The position numbers and the translations under genes are program-made. Of a stretch of 64,000 nucleotides of DNA, positions 26,355-35,376 are shown one piece after another. The stretch comes from Thalassobacillus sp043497085 (lineage in GTDB: Bacteria > Bacillota > Bacilli > Bacillales > Halobacillaceae), in NCBI GenBank assembly GCA_043497085.1, contig JBIEKI010000015.1; one strand, written 5' to 3'. The notes beneath the pieces are model-generated. The model saw only the letters and a program-made list of their open reading frames with translations. It did not search any database and was not told the DNA's origin. Numbering within the stretch: the first letter of the stretch is position 1; each line of letters begins with the position of its first letter.

Positions 26355-28367
26355 ATGAGGAAATTATCAGGTGCCCTGATGATTATTTTATTGATCATTA
26401 CAGCGGCATGCAGTAATAAAGATGAGCCTACGGCGGAAGAGCGTTTTACTAAATACATAAATTTATGGCAGGATCAGAAGTTTGAAGAAATGTACGACAT
26501 GACTGCTGCTTCCTCTAAAGAACATTATACAAAAGAAGAAGCGGTCGATCGCTTTAAAAAAATCTATCAGGATTTTTCTATTAAAGATGTAGAAGTGACC
26601 TTTGAGCAGAAAGAGGAAGAAGAGGAAGAGGATAAGGAGAAGACAGAAGAAACCATTCCCTTCAAAGTTTCGATGACATCGGTTGCAGGTGACATCGAAT
26701 TTGATTATGAGGCGACGCTGACGAAAGAAGAACGGGAAGCAGACGGTGAAACGAAAGAAAACTGGTATGTCAACTGGAACCCGGGATTCATTTTTCCGGA
26801 GATAGCTGAGGGCCAGGAAGTAGGACTATCCACTAAGAATCCTGTCAGAGGAGAAATTTACGATCGCAATGGCAACGGTCTGGTCATTAATGCTGAATTT
26901 CTGAACATCGGTGTGATTCCGGAACAGCTTGGGGAAGAGGAAGCAGAGATGAAACAGAAGATTTCCGAACTCCTGGATATGGCTGTAGAAGATATTGATA
27001 AAAAGTTGAGTGCCGGCTGGGTACAAAAAAACCCGGGTCAATTCGTACCACTGAAAAAGATACCCGCAGATGAGAAGGAGAGAATAGAAAAACTGGTTGC
27101 CATGGAACCTGTCTCTACCCAGGCAACCACCGGACGGGACTACCCTTATGGAGAAGCAGCCGCCCATCTGACTGGCTATATCCGCCAGGTGACTGCCGAG
27201 GATTTAGAAGAATTGGATGACGAAAAATATCATGCCAATAGCATGATTGGTCATGGCGGGCTGGAAGGAAAGATGGAAGACACCTTAAGCGGGTCCCCTG
27301 GAGTCACTATTTATGCTAAATCGGAGGAAGGAACCACAACCATCGCTGAAACTCCAGTAGAACATGGGGAGGATGTACATCTTACGATAGACGCTGAGCT
27401 CCAGAAGAAAATCTATCAATCTTATGAAGGAAAAGCAGGGGCTGCGGCGGCCATCCACCCGACTACTGGTGAAACACTGGCACTGGTCAGTTCTCCCGCT
27501 ATCGATCCGAACCTGAGGGTTTATGGTACGACCAAAGAGCTTGATGATACAGGACAGCCCAGCTTGAACCGTTCCATGTATACCTTTGCACCAGGGTCAA
27601 CCATCAAACCGGTTACGGCGGCGATCGCATTGAGTAATGGTGTCATCGCACCAGAAGAAACCATTGACATTAATGGCAAAACGTGGGCAAAAGAAGATGG
27701 GTCCTGGGGTAATTATGAGATCAGTCGGGTCACAGAATTTAATGGACCTGTCGATGTCACCAATGCACTGATTCGCTCCGATAATATCTTCTTTGCAAGA
27801 ACAGCCTTGAAGATGGAACAGGAAACCTTCCGTGCCGGCTTGGAATCGTTTGGTTTCAATCAGGAAATTCCGATCGAATACCCTGTATATAACTCGCAGA
27901 TTTCCAATGAAGATACGTTTTCCGATGATTTGCTGATGGCAAACACCGCCTATGGACAGGGCCAAATGGAAATGTCATTGATCCATCTCGCGACAGCGTA
28001 TACCCCATTTTTCAATGAAGGTAACTTGTTGAAGCCTACGATTGTTAAAGGTGAAAACACGCGGGAAATTTGGAAAGAGGGTGTGACCGACCCACAATAC
28101 AATGATGTCATTAAAAATGCGCTGCGCCAGGTGGTTGCTCATGAAGCAGGAACGGCACGTGCTGCTAACATTTCAGGAACTTCATTATCCGGAAAGACAG
28201 GGACAGCTGAATTGAAACGTACAAAAGATGAGGAAGGAAAGGAAAACGGCTGGTTTGTCGTTTATCCGACCGAAAATACGGATATATTACTTGCAATGAT
28301 GAAAGAAAATGCCAAAAGCGGGGACGTTGTCAAACAGGCCGCAGGATTATTCCGGAATATGGAATGA
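26355..28367 (+). CDS. pbpC: MecA-like class B penicillin-binding lipoprotein (PBP3/PbpC type)
   Basis: 670 residues. Lipobox ITAAC with C19 as lipidation site; NTF2-like MecA_N domain (~28-150) with a Glu-rich insert; PBP dimerisation domain (~155-330); transpeptidase domain (~345-668). Catalytic motifs: S415-T-I-K418, S475-D-N477 and K614-T-G616. The layout equals B. subtilis PBP3 and S. aureus PBP2a, low-affinity transpeptidases that cross-link peptidoglycan when other PBPs are inhibited. AAAGGAGG precedes the ATG. Apparently single-gene, with no mecR/mecI-like neighbours. Confidence 0.93.
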   Translation: MRKLSGALMIILLIITAACSNKDEPTAEERFTKYINLWQDQKFEEMYDMTAASSKEHYTKEEAVDRFKKIYQDFSIKDVEVTFEQKEEEEEEDKEKTEETIPFKVSMTSVAGDIEFDYEATLTKEEREADGETKENWYVNWNPGFIFPEIAEGQEVGLSTKNPVRGEIYDRNGNGLVINAEFLNIGVIPEQLGEEEAEMKQKISELLDMAVEDIDKKLSAGWVQKNPGQFVPLKKIPADEKERIEKLVAMEPVSTQATTGRDYPYGEAAAHLTGYIRQVTAEDLEELDDEKYHANSMIGHGGLEGKMEDTLSGSPGVTIYAKSEEGTTTIAETPVEHGEDVHLTIDAELQKKIYQSYEGKAGAAAAIHPTTGETLALVSSPAIDPNLRVYGTTKELDDTGQPSLNRSMYTFAPGSTIKPVTAAIALSNGVIAPEETIDINGKTWAKEDGSWGNYEISRVTEFNGPVDVTNALIRSDNIFFARTALKMEQETFRAGLESFGFNQEIPIEYPVYNSQISNEDTFSDDLLMANTAYGQGQMEMSLIHLATAYTPFFNEGNLLKPTIVKGENTREIWKEGVTDPQYNDVIKNALRQVVAHEAGTARAANISGTSLSGKTGTAELKRTKDEEGKENGWFVVYPTENTDILLAMMKENAKSGDVVKQAAGLFRNME

Positions 28368-28440
28368 ACCGGTCGCTTGTTGCTAAATCTGTGATAGTTT
28401 TTTATAATAGATGCAGTACAAAAAAAGCATAGATTCAAAG

Positions 28441-28530
28441 CCTTCCAAGGGGAGCCGAATTTGGCTGAGAGTGGGCGCTCGTGTCCTTACCCTTCGAACC
28501 TGTTAGTTAATACTAGCGTAGGAATGGTGG
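28441..28530 (+). promoter_or_regulatory. TPP riboswitch (thi-box) upstream of thiT
   Basis: The conserved thi-box core is present: AAGGGGAGCC, then GGCTGAGAG, then ACCCTTCGAACCTG and a degenerate TTAATACTAGCGTAGGAA. TPP binding represses thiamine genes. The 5' segment CCAAGGGG (28446-28453) is complementary to CCCCTTGG just upstream of the terminator's right arm, a likely antiterminator pairing. Confidence 0.95.
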
Positions 28531-28543
28531 CTTTTATGATGGT

Positions 28544-28599
28544 GCAATGCAAACGGAATCCGTCCATCTGGAAGCTTCCCCCTTGGCATTGCTTTTTTT
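28544..28599 (+). terminator. Riboswitch-controlled terminator before thiT
   Basis: Closing stem GCAATGC/GCATTGC with a large internal structured loop and seven T's. This is the expression platform of the TPP riboswitch. Confidence 0.8.
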
Positions 28600-28630
28600 G
28601 TTGCCAAAAAACAAGGGGAGTGATTGACTC

Positions 28631-29242
28631 ATGAGAAACAAACGTACGTTATTTATGGTAGAGGTGGCGATTTTTGCAGCGCTTGCGACACTGTTGGACT
28701 TCATCCCGATTTTCAAAATGCCGCAGGGCGGTTCGGTGTCGCTTGCGATGGTGCCAGTCTTTCTGATTGCGTTCCGCTGGGGATTAAAAGGTGGACTGCT
28801 GACCGGATTGCTTTACGGGATTTTCCAGATCATCGTCGGACAGGCTTATATTTTGACGCCGGTGCAGGCGGTTATTGAATACGGGCTGGCGTTCACGCTG
28901 TTAGGATTAGCCGGTATTTTTGCTCACACAGTCAAACAGGCGTTAATCAACCATAATACGAAGAAGTTTTTCACGTATGTAACGCTCGGTATACTGCTTG
29001 GAAGTACACTCCGGTTCATCGGACACTTCATCGCAGGCGTCGTATTTTTTGCCGAATATACCGATGCAGAAAATGTATGGATTTACTCGTTAGTATACAA
29101 TGCTTCTTATATGGTGCCAGCAGCAATCATTAGTGCGCTCGGCTTGGGATATTTATTCCACAAACAGCCGCGAATTCTTTTGAATGATCAGGAACAGGCT
29201 TCCTACCGGGCGGCAGCAAGACCTAAGGAACAATTGAATTAA
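28631..29242 (+). CDS. thiT: Energy-coupled thiamine transporter substrate-binding subunit ThiT
   Basis: 203 residues with six membrane helices. ThiT signatures: the N-terminal LFMVEVAIFAALATLLDFIP, the thiamine-contact region (MVPVFLIAFRWGLKGGLLTG, ILTPVQAVIEYGLAFTLLG) and YNASYMVP. It is the S-component of a group II ECF transporter that uses a shared EcfAA'T module encoded elsewhere. Regulated by the TPP riboswitch immediately upstream. GGGGAGTG precedes the ATG. Confidence 0.95.
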   Translation: MRNKRTLFMVEVAIFAALATLLDFIPIFKMPQGGSVSLAMVPVFLIAFRWGLKGGLLTGLLYGIFQIIVGQAYILTPVQAVIEYGLAFTLLGLAGIFAHTVKQALINHNTKKFFTYVTLGILLGSTLRFIGHFIAGVVFFAEYTDAENVWIYSLVYNASYMVPAAIISALGLGYLFHKQPRILLNDQEQASYRAAARPKEQLN

Positions 29243-29250
29243 ATCATCAA

Positions 29251-29279
29251 CCTTGCCAATTATTTCTGGCAAGGTTTTT
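29251..29279 (+). terminator. Intrinsic terminator after thiT
   Basis: Stem CCTTGCCA/TGGCAAGG with TTTTT. Confidence 0.92.
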
Positions 29280-29329
29280 CTTTTTATCAGGGGGGTATAT
29301 AGTATGATGGAGAAAAGGGGGCAGGGAAT

Positions 29330-29467
29330 ATGAGAGAATTAGTAGGTCGCTGCAGTAAGTGCGGAAAAAGCGTTTATTGTGAGGACGGCTTTTTGAATGG
29401 TTTCTATGAGAATAAACAATTGTACTGTAATGCATGCTATGAAAAAGTAGAGGAACAGGAAAAGTGA
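29330..29467 (+). CDS. Small Cys-rich (zinc-binding-like) protein, 45 aa
   Basis: 45 residues with five cysteines: C8-x2-C11, C17 and C33-x2-C36. This is two CxxC knuckles, as in a small zinc finger (GRCSKCGKS...LYCNACYE). Not a family I can name. RBS AAGGGGGCAGGG. Its stop overlaps the GTG of the next gene by 4 nt (GTGA), so translation of the phospholipase D-like protein is probably coupled to it. Confidence 0.78.
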   Translation: MRELVGRCSKCGKSVYCEDGFLNGFYENKQLYCNACYEKVEEQEK

Positions 29468-30945
29468 AAAACAAATTCGCCCGCATCCAAACCAGAATGA
29501 AATTATTACTTAAGAAAAAACGAAGCTGGCTATTCATAGCGGTGGTGCTATGGTTATCCGGCGTGATATTCTACAATACTTCCTATAAGACATTACCCGA
29601 AGGGCTCTCTTATGAAGGCAATGTACACGACATGAAACAGGTTGAATTCTTTCGCGATTTGACCTACCCGGACGAAAACGGCAAAACCGTCCATGACCGC
29701 GAGATATTCCAGGAAATCAATGATCTGATCGGAGAGGCGGAAGAGTTTGTCGTGATTGATATGTTTCTGTTCAACGGTTATACAGATGGAAAGAGAGAAT
29801 TTCCCCCAATATCAAAAGAGCTTGCTGATGCTATCATCAAGCAAAAAGAAAAGCATCCTGACCTGAAGGCAGTGTTTATTACCGACCAGGTCAATACGGT
29901 CTATAATTCCTACCAGCCGGAAGCGATTGAGCGGCTGCGCGCGAATGATGTGGACGTCGTGATGACCAGCCTGAGCGAACTAAGGGACTCTAATCCATTG
30001 TATTCATCGGTTTACCGGACCTTTTTCCAATGGTTCGGGGAAAAAGGGGATGGCTGGATAGGCAACCCGATGGCGAAACAGGCTCCTGATATCACCTTCC
30101 GTTCTTATGTGAAAATGATGAATATCAAGGCGAATCACCGCAAGCTGATAGTTACAGAAGATGCGGCGATTGTATCTACCGCCAACCCTCATGATGCCAG
30201 TGGTTATCATGAAAATGTGGCGTTCAAGATGAAAGGACCGATACAGAAAGATATTTTAGAAGCAGAAAAAGCGATCGTCGACTATTCCGCCGAGGAGGAA
30301 GTCGATTATCCTGATATCGAAAGCTATCAGTTTGAAGAACAAACCGGCAGCATCAATGCCCAGTTTCTGACTGAACGTAAAATTTATGAAGCGATTTTAG
30401 CTGACTTAGAGAATGCTTCAGAAAATGATAAGGTCTGGCTTGGTATGTACTACCTGGCTGATCGGAAAATACTGGGCCGTTTAATAGAAGCGGCTGATAA
30501 TGGTGCAATGGTCAATATTATTCTCGACCCGAATAAGACAGCTTTTGGCAATACAAAGACAGGATTGCCGAATATCCCGGTCGCGGCTGAATTGTTTAAG
30601 CTGGATCATCCAAATATGAACATACGCTGGTATAACGTCGGTAAAGAACAGTTCCATACAAAAATGCTTTACATTGATAAAGCAAAAGGTGACCATGTGA
30701 TTATTGGCGGATCAGCGAATTATACGAGACGTAACCTGGCTAACTTGAATCTGGAGGCAGATGTAAGAATCCAGGCGCCACAAAAGGAGCAAGTAATCCA
30801 GGAGGTAAGGGATTATTTTGAAAATATGTGGACGAACCAAGGCGGCGCGTATACCGTAGCCTACAAAGAAAATGAAAGTGAGTTGAACTTTTTACTCAGC
30901 CTGACTTACCGTCTGCAAAAGCTGGTCTGGTTTACCACCTATTAA
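29464..30945 (+). CDS. Phospholipase D-like (cardiolipin synthase-like) membrane protein
   Basis: 493 residues: one N-terminal membrane helix (~21-38) and two PLD domains with complete HKD motifs, H225-x-K227-x5-D233 (NHRKLIVTED) and H398-x-K400-x4-D405 (FHTKMLYID). Enzymes with two HKD motifs transfer phosphatidyl groups (cardiolipin synthase) or hydrolyse phosphodiesters. The region between the domains is longer than in ClsA, and only one membrane helix is present instead of two. GTG start overlapping the upstream Cys-rich ORF. Confidence 0.88.
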   Translation: MKNKFARIQTRMKLLLKKKRSWLFIAVVLWLSGVIFYNTSYKTLPEGLSYEGNVHDMKQVEFFRDLTYPDENGKTVHDREIFQEINDLIGEAEEFVVIDMFLFNGYTDGKREFPPISKELADAIIKQKEKHPDLKAVFITDQVNTVYNSYQPEAIERLRANDVDVVMTSLSELRDSNPLYSSVYRTFFQWFGEKGDGWIGNPMAKQAPDITFRSYVKMMNIKANHRKLIVTEDAAIVSTANPHDASGYHENVAFKMKGPIQKDILEAEKAIVDYSAEEEVDYPDIESYQFEEQTGSINAQFLTERKIYEAILADLENASENDKVWLGMYYLADRKILGRLIEAADNGAMVNIILDPNKTAFGNTKTGLPNIPVAAELFKLDHPNMNIRWYNVGKEQFHTKMLYIDKAKGDHVIIGGSANYTRRNLANLNLEADVRIQAPQKEQVIQEVRDYFENMWTNQGGAYTVAYKENESELNFLLSLTYRLQKLVWFTTY

Positions 30946-31054
30946 GCGCGCCTAATCATCCCTGGTTGAATGTCGTGTGCGGGGTGAACAAACCTGAAAA
31001 AATGGCTGAATCCTTGTCCCTTTGTAACGGAAGGTCCTGGGATTCAGCTCTTTT

Positions 31055-31186
31055 ACTGGACAAAAGCTTTTAATACCAGACAACTTTAGCTGTAACTAGA
31101 CAATTTCCGGATTTTACTAGACATTTTTGAGAAAATACTAGACGAAATCAATAATTAACTAGACAAAAATTACTTTTTCTAGACAA
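31055..31186. repeat. Seven phased direct repeats, consensus ACTAGACAA
   Basis: Units begin at about 31055, 31075, 31095, 31116, 31137, 31158 and 31178: ACTGGACAA, ACCAGACAA, ACTAGACAA, ACTAGACAT, ACTAGACGA, ACTAGACAA and TCTAGACAA. Spacing is 20-21 bp, two helical turns. The spacers are unrelated and A/T-rich. An eighth, off-phase GACA lies at 31195. The array lies between the PLD gene and the YflT gene, outside any ORF. Function unknown; it could be a protein-binding array. Confidence 0.7.
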
Positions 31187-31210
31187 AATAATACGACATA
31201 GGAGCAAATA

Positions 31211-31253
31211 AAAAAGAGTGTGAGCCATAACAGACGGCTTCACACTCTTTTAT
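31211..31253. terminator. Bidirectional intrinsic terminator
   Basis: Stem AAAAGAGTGTGA-GCC/GGC-TTCACACTCTTTT. T-runs appear on both strands. It ends the minus-strand YflT gene. Confidence 0.88.
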
Positions 31254-31257
31254 CTAT

Positions 31258-31608
31258 TTAGGCTAAAATTGACTCGACATCTTCGGTCTCAGTTACCAGC
31301 AGCAGTACTCTCCCTTGATCCATTTCTTCTTCATAACTATCCGCTTCCTCTTCACTAAAGCCCATTTCCTCTAATTTCGTACGCAGTTCGTCCCCTTTTT
31401 TACTGAACAGGTTTCCGATTGCATTCTTGAAATCCTGCTCGGAAAATCCGATCGTGTTCGCACTGGCATTGCTGGCCAGGCGCTCCGTACGATCATCATC
31501 GTGGGTCAATACATAGACATTGTCGCTATCAATCCCGCGATCTTTTAACTTTTTCACATCTTCGATTACTTTTTCATCGTTGGTATATTCTCGAATAAAT
31601 GGTTTCAT
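31258..31608 (-). CDS. YflT-domain general stress protein
   Basis: 116 residues matching the heat-induced stress protein YflT domain: KPFIREYTNDEKVIEDVKKL at the N-terminus, DNVYVLTHDDDRTERLASNA, and a Glu-rich second half. In B. subtilis these are sigma-B dependent; biochemical role unknown. ATG at 31608 is chosen because the upstream in-frame GTG (31617) lies inside the RBS AAAGGAGTG. A sigma-B-like promoter is seen upstream. Confidence 0.85.
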   Translation of the reverse strand: MKPFIREYTNDEKVIEDVKKLKDRGIDSDNVYVLTHDDDRTERLASNASANTIGFSEQDFKNAIGNLFSKKGDELRTKLEEMGFSEEEADSYEEEMDQGRVLLLVTETEDVESILA

Positions 31609-31644
31609 TATACGCACTCCTTTATAAGGTATACATCATCCCTA

Positions 31645-31669
31645 TAACCCTAAAGCAGGCTATGCAAAC
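31645..31669 (-). promoter_or_regulatory. Possible sigma-B-like promoter of the YflT gene
   Basis: On the minus strand GTTTGC (31669-31664), a 13-nt spacer and GGGTTA (31650-31645) resemble the sigma-B consensus GTTTAA-N13-15-GGGTAT. The match is imperfect, but it fits the general-stress nature of the gene. Confidence 0.4.
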
Positions 31670-31679
31670 TTCTGAAACA

Positions 31680-31720
31680 TTGACAAAGGAATAAGATTAG
31701 ATTAATATCTAATTAGATAT
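31680..31720 (+). promoter_or_regulatory. Promoter and palindromic operator of the ArsR-type regulator
   Basis: -35 TTGACA (31680-31685), 17-nt spacer, -10 TAATAT (31703-31708). A perfect 16-bp palindrome ATATCTAATTAGATAT (31705-31720) overlaps the -10 box and start site. That is the place and size expected for autorepression by the ArsR-family protein encoded next. Confidence 0.75.
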
Positions 31721-31743
31721 ATATTTAATTAGGTGGTGAAAAC

Positions 31744-32334
31744 ATGCAATTAGATAAAATGGTGCAATTTCATAAAGCTGTTGGGGATGTGACAAGAATA
31801 AGAATCCTGGCATTACTGAAAAAAGGACCACTCCACGGACAGGAAATAGCGAATAAGCTTGGACTGAAGCCGCCAACGATTACCCATCATATCGCAAAGC
31901 TGAAAGACACCGGCATGGTTTATGCGAGACGAGAAAAAAATACGATTTACTTTCAACTTGATGAAAAGAAACTGGAATACATGGCCACAGCAATCATACG
32001 AATCGGGGAGGAGAATCTTGTGAAGAAACAGGAATTGGAAATGACCGAAGCAGAAAAGCATAAAATCATCAAAAATTTTGTAACGAAAGAAGGGGAGTTA
32101 AAGCAGATTCCGAGTCAGTTGAAGAAGAAACTCGTCATTCTCAGCTACTTTGTCGAGCATTTTGAACCCGGGAAAGTATATGAGGAAAAAGAGGTCAATG
32201 CGTATATTAAAACCTTCCATGAAGACTTTGCCACGATACGCAGAGAATGGGTGATGCAGCAATTCATGTATCGGGAAAACAATCGCTATCAGCTGAACCC
32301 TAAGGAAATTTGGCCGATTGTTATCGAAAAATAG
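31744..32334 (+). CDS. ArsR-family winged-helix regulator with C-terminal DUF2087
   Basis: 196 residues: an N-terminal wHTH (~7-75; DVTRIRILALLKKGPLHGQEIANKLGLKPPTITHHIAKLKDTG) and a DUF2087 domain (~105-190). No metal-binding Cys cluster of the ArsR type (ELCVCDL) is present, so it probably senses something other than metals. The promoter contains a perfect palindrome, suggesting autoregulation. It sits 87 nt upstream of the formate dehydrogenase gene in the same direction and is a candidate regulator of it. Confidence 0.85.
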   Translation: MQLDKMVQFHKAVGDVTRIRILALLKKGPLHGQEIANKLGLKPPTITHHIAKLKDTGMVYARREKNTIYFQLDEKKLEYMATAIIRIGEENLVKKQELEMTEAEKHKIIKNFVTKEGELKQIPSQLKKKLVILSYFVEHFEPGKVYEEKEVNAYIKTFHEDFATIRREWVMQQFMYRENNRYQLNPKEIWPIVIEK

Positions 32335-32421
32335 GTTTTGTCTCCCCCTAAACAGGTTACTAGTTTATATAATGCGAATAATCTAACCTGCATCTCATCA
32401 TTACAATAGGGGGAAGATAGT

Positions 32422-35376
32422 ATGCTAGAGCGTGACCATACCGTGGTTACCATCAACGGAAAAGAATACTTAGCGGATCCAGGGCAGAATCTATTGGATC
32501 TGATCAATTCGACGGGAGAAAATATCCCTCAAATATGTTATAACGAATCGCTTGGCCCCATCGAAACCTGTGATACTTGTATCGTCCAGGTGAATGGGGA
32601 ACTGAAACGTGCCTGTGGTATGAAAGTCGAAGCGGGCATGCGCGTCATGACCAATCTTGCAGAAGTACATGATGCCCAGAAAGAAGCATTGGATACGATC
32701 CTGGAAAAGCATGAACTATATTGTACGGTCTGTGATTACAACAACGGCGACTGTGAAATACATAATGCGGTCGCAGACTTTGGTTTAGAGCATCAATCTC
32801 GTGAGTTCAAGCCTACTTCCTATGAAACGGATAGATCCGGGTCCTTTTACCGTTATGACCCGAACCAGTGCATTCTTTGCGGGCGCTGTGTGGAAGCCTG
32901 CCAGGATGTTGTTGTCAATGAAACATTGACCATTGACTGGGAGCGAAAAGAACCGCGTGTCATCTGGGATAATGATGTACCGATCGACCAGTCCTCCTGT
33001 GTCAATTGCGGCCTTTGTGTAACCGCTTGCCCTTGTAACGCTCTGTTGGAAAAGGATATGGAAGGGGAAGCAGGATACCTGACTGATCAGGAACCTGGAC
33101 TCCTGCGTTCCATGATCGATTTGACGAAGAAAGCTGAATCCGGCTACGGTCCATTGCTGGCTGTTTCCGATACAGAAGCAGCTATGAGAGAAGACCGTAT
33201 CAAGAAAACGAAAACGGTATGTACGTATTGTGGTGTCGGGTGCAGTTTTGATGTATGGACAAAAGATCGAGAGGTATTAAAAGTAGAGCCTCACGCACAG
33301 TCCCCTGCCAATGGAATCGCAACATGTGTCAAAGGAAGATTCGGCTGGGACTACGTCAACAGTGAAAAGCGCCTGAGAAAACCATTGATCCGCCGTGGAG
33401 ATCATTTCGAAGAAGTGGAATGGGATGAAGCTATCCAGTATGTAGCCAAACGTTTCACGGAAATTAAAGCGGAGCACGGCCCGGATGCCTTAGGCTTCAT
33501 CGCTTCTTCCAAAGCGACAAATGAAGAATCTTATTTGATGCAGAAGCTCTCCCGCCAGGTTATTGGTACAAATAATGTGGATAACTGCTCCAGGTATTGC
33601 CAGTCGCCAGCGACGAAGGGACTGTTCCGTACGGTGGGCCATGGCGGGGATTCTGGCTCCATCGAAGATATTGCAAAAGCGAATCTGGTAATTACCATCG
33701 GTTCCAACACAGCAGAATCTCATCCGGTATTAGCTTCCCGGATTAAACGTTCCCACAAGCTGCATGGGCAGAAGTTATTCGTGTTCGATTTACGCAAGCA
33801 CGAAATGGCTACCCGTGCCGACCGTTTTTATCAGCCTCAATCCGGAACTGATTTGGTATGGCTGTCTGCAGTTACCAAATATATTTTGGATCAAGGATGG
33901 GAAGACAAGAACTTCCTCGATGAATGGGTGGATGGATTTGAAGAGTACCGGGATAGCCTGGAAAAATACACCCTGGAATATGCAGAAGAGATGACGGGCA
34001 TCTCTCAGGAAGAACTGAAAGATTTGGCAAAAGAAATTGCCGAAACGGATAAAGTAGCTATCTGCTGGGCGATGGGTGTTACACAGCATATGCTTGGCAG
34101 TGATACCAGTACGGCGATTTCCAATCTGCTATTGATTACAGGAAATTACCGCCGTCCAGGTACAGGTGCTTATCCACTTCGCGGTCACAACAATGTTCAG
34201 GGCTGCAGTGACTTCGGAAGCATGCCAAATTATTTCCCGGGCTATGAATTTGTCACTGATGATGACGTTCGTAAGCGGTACGAAAAAGCCTGGGGCGTAG
34301 ATCTTCCAAAAGAAGTGGGGATGGACAACCATGAGCAAATTAAAGCGATGCATGAGGGCAAGTTGAAATCTTTCTACGTCAAAGGGGAAGATACTGGTAT
34401 CGTAGACGCCAACATCAACTATGTCACTTCTGCATTTGAAAAATTGGAGTTCATGGTGGTTGAGGATCTATTCCTTACCAAAACTGCTGAATACGCCGAT
34501 GTGGTCCTGCCTGCAGTGGCGAGTCTTGAAAAAGATGGCACATTCACGAATACAGAACGCCGAATTCAGCGGCTTTATAAGGCGATTGAACCAATGTATG
34601 ATACAAAGCCTGACTGGGAAATCATCCAGCTTATCGCGAAAGAACTTGGCTTTGACTGGGGATACACTCATCCAGAGCAGATCATGGAAGAAGCTGCTGG
34701 CCTGGCTAAGCTTTTTGCCGGCGTAAGCTATGAAAAGCTGGAAGGCTTCAACTCCCTTCAATGGCCAGTTCATGAAGATGGTACGGATGAGCCGCTGCTC
34801 TATCAGGATGGATTCAATTTTGATAACGGAAAAGCAAAGCTCTATCCGCTGGACTTTGAATTAAAATATGATGTGACAGAAGAGTATGATCTTCATATCA
34901 ACAACGGTCGTCTATTAGAGCATTTCCATGAAGGTAACATGACGTATGAATCAGAAGGTATTGTACGTAGAACTCCTAGTGCCTGGGTAGAAATTTCACC
35001 GGAACTCGCAGAAGAAAGAGGGCTGAAAGAAGGAGGAGAAATCAAGCTGATTTCTGAAGCAGGAGAAGCGACAGGCATCGTCACAATCACCGATCGCGTC
35101 AAAGGAAAAGAATTGTACATTCCAATGAGCGCCAATGGAAAATCAGCTGTCAACTTCCTGACGGACAATCGTGTCGATAAAGATACTGATACACCTGCTT
35201 ATAAAGAAATTGCGGCTAAGATGGAAGTTGTCACGAAAAAAGGAGAAAAATCACCAATTCCGCCGAATAATCATCGTCGCGGCAATCGTCAGCCACAACT
35301 CAGTGTTCAAGTGGAAAGAAAATGGCAGCGTGAAGACTATGAATTCCCGGGAAGCAAGGTGAAAAACAATGGCTAA
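32422..35376 (+). CDS. forC: Noncanonical formate dehydrogenase catalytic subunit (ForC/YjgC type)
   Basis: 984 residues. N-terminal 2Fe-2S domain (C39, C50, C53, C65), His-Cys3 cluster (H97, C101, C104, C111), two 4Fe-4S clusters (C150/153/156/160; C193/196/199/203), one more 4Fe-4S (C267/270/274/302) and a molybdo-bisPGD domain. The Mo ligand is Cys, not Sec: C393 in NCSRYCQSP. The next residue is Gln where canonical enzymes have the catalytic His. This pattern matches the menaquinone-linked ForCE enzymes of B. subtilis. It overlaps forE by 8 nt. Cofactor genes moeA/moaA lie at 61.6-64 kb. Confidence 0.93.
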   Translation: MLERDHTVVTINGKEYLADPGQNLLDLINSTGENIPQICYNESLGPIETCDTCIVQVNGELKRACGMKVEAGMRVMTNLAEVHDAQKEALDTILEKHELYCTVCDYNNGDCEIHNAVADFGLEHQSREFKPTSYETDRSGSFYRYDPNQCILCGRCVEACQDVVVNETLTIDWERKEPRVIWDNDVPIDQSSCVNCGLCVTACPCNALLEKDMEGEAGYLTDQEPGLLRSMIDLTKKAESGYGPLLAVSDTEAAMREDRIKKTKTVCTYCGVGCSFDVWTKDREVLKVEPHAQSPANGIATCVKGRFGWDYVNSEKRLRKPLIRRGDHFEEVEWDEAIQYVAKRFTEIKAEHGPDALGFIASSKATNEESYLMQKLSRQVIGTNNVDNCSRYCQSPATKGLFRTVGHGGDSGSIEDIAKANLVITIGSNTAESHPVLASRIKRSHKLHGQKLFVFDLRKHEMATRADRFYQPQSGTDLVWLSAVTKYILDQGWEDKNFLDEWVDGFEEYRDSLEKYTLEYAEEMTGISQEELKDLAKEIAETDKVAICWAMGVTQHMLGSDTSTAISNLLLITGNYRRPGTGAYPLRGHNNVQGCSDFGSMPNYFPGYEFVTDDDVRKRYEKAWGVDLPKEVGMDNHEQIKAMHEGKLKSFYVKGEDTGIVDANINYVTSAFEKLEFMVVEDLFLTKTAEYADVVLPAVASLEKDGTFTNTERRIQRLYKAIEPMYDTKPDWEIIQLIAKELGFDWGYTHPEQIMEEAAGLAKLFAGVSYEKLEGFNSLQWPVHEDGTDEPLLYQDGFNFDNGKAKLYPLDFELKYDVTEEYDLHINNGRLLEHFHEGNMTYESEGIVRRTPSAWVEISPELAEERGLKEGGEIKLISEAGEATGIVTITDRVKGKELYIPMSANGKSAVNFLTDNRVDKDTDTPAYKEIAAKMEVVTKKGEKSPIPPNNHRRGNRQPQLSVQVERKWQREDYEFPGSKVKNNG

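Noticed and set aside
31055..31186. CRISPR array
   Set aside because: Units are only ~9 bp with ~11-bp spacers and no cas genes; geometry is wrong for CRISPR.
32422..35376. Selenocysteine in the formate dehydrogenase
   Set aside because: The Mo-ligand codon at residue 393 is a Cys codon (TGC) and no in-frame TGA exists.
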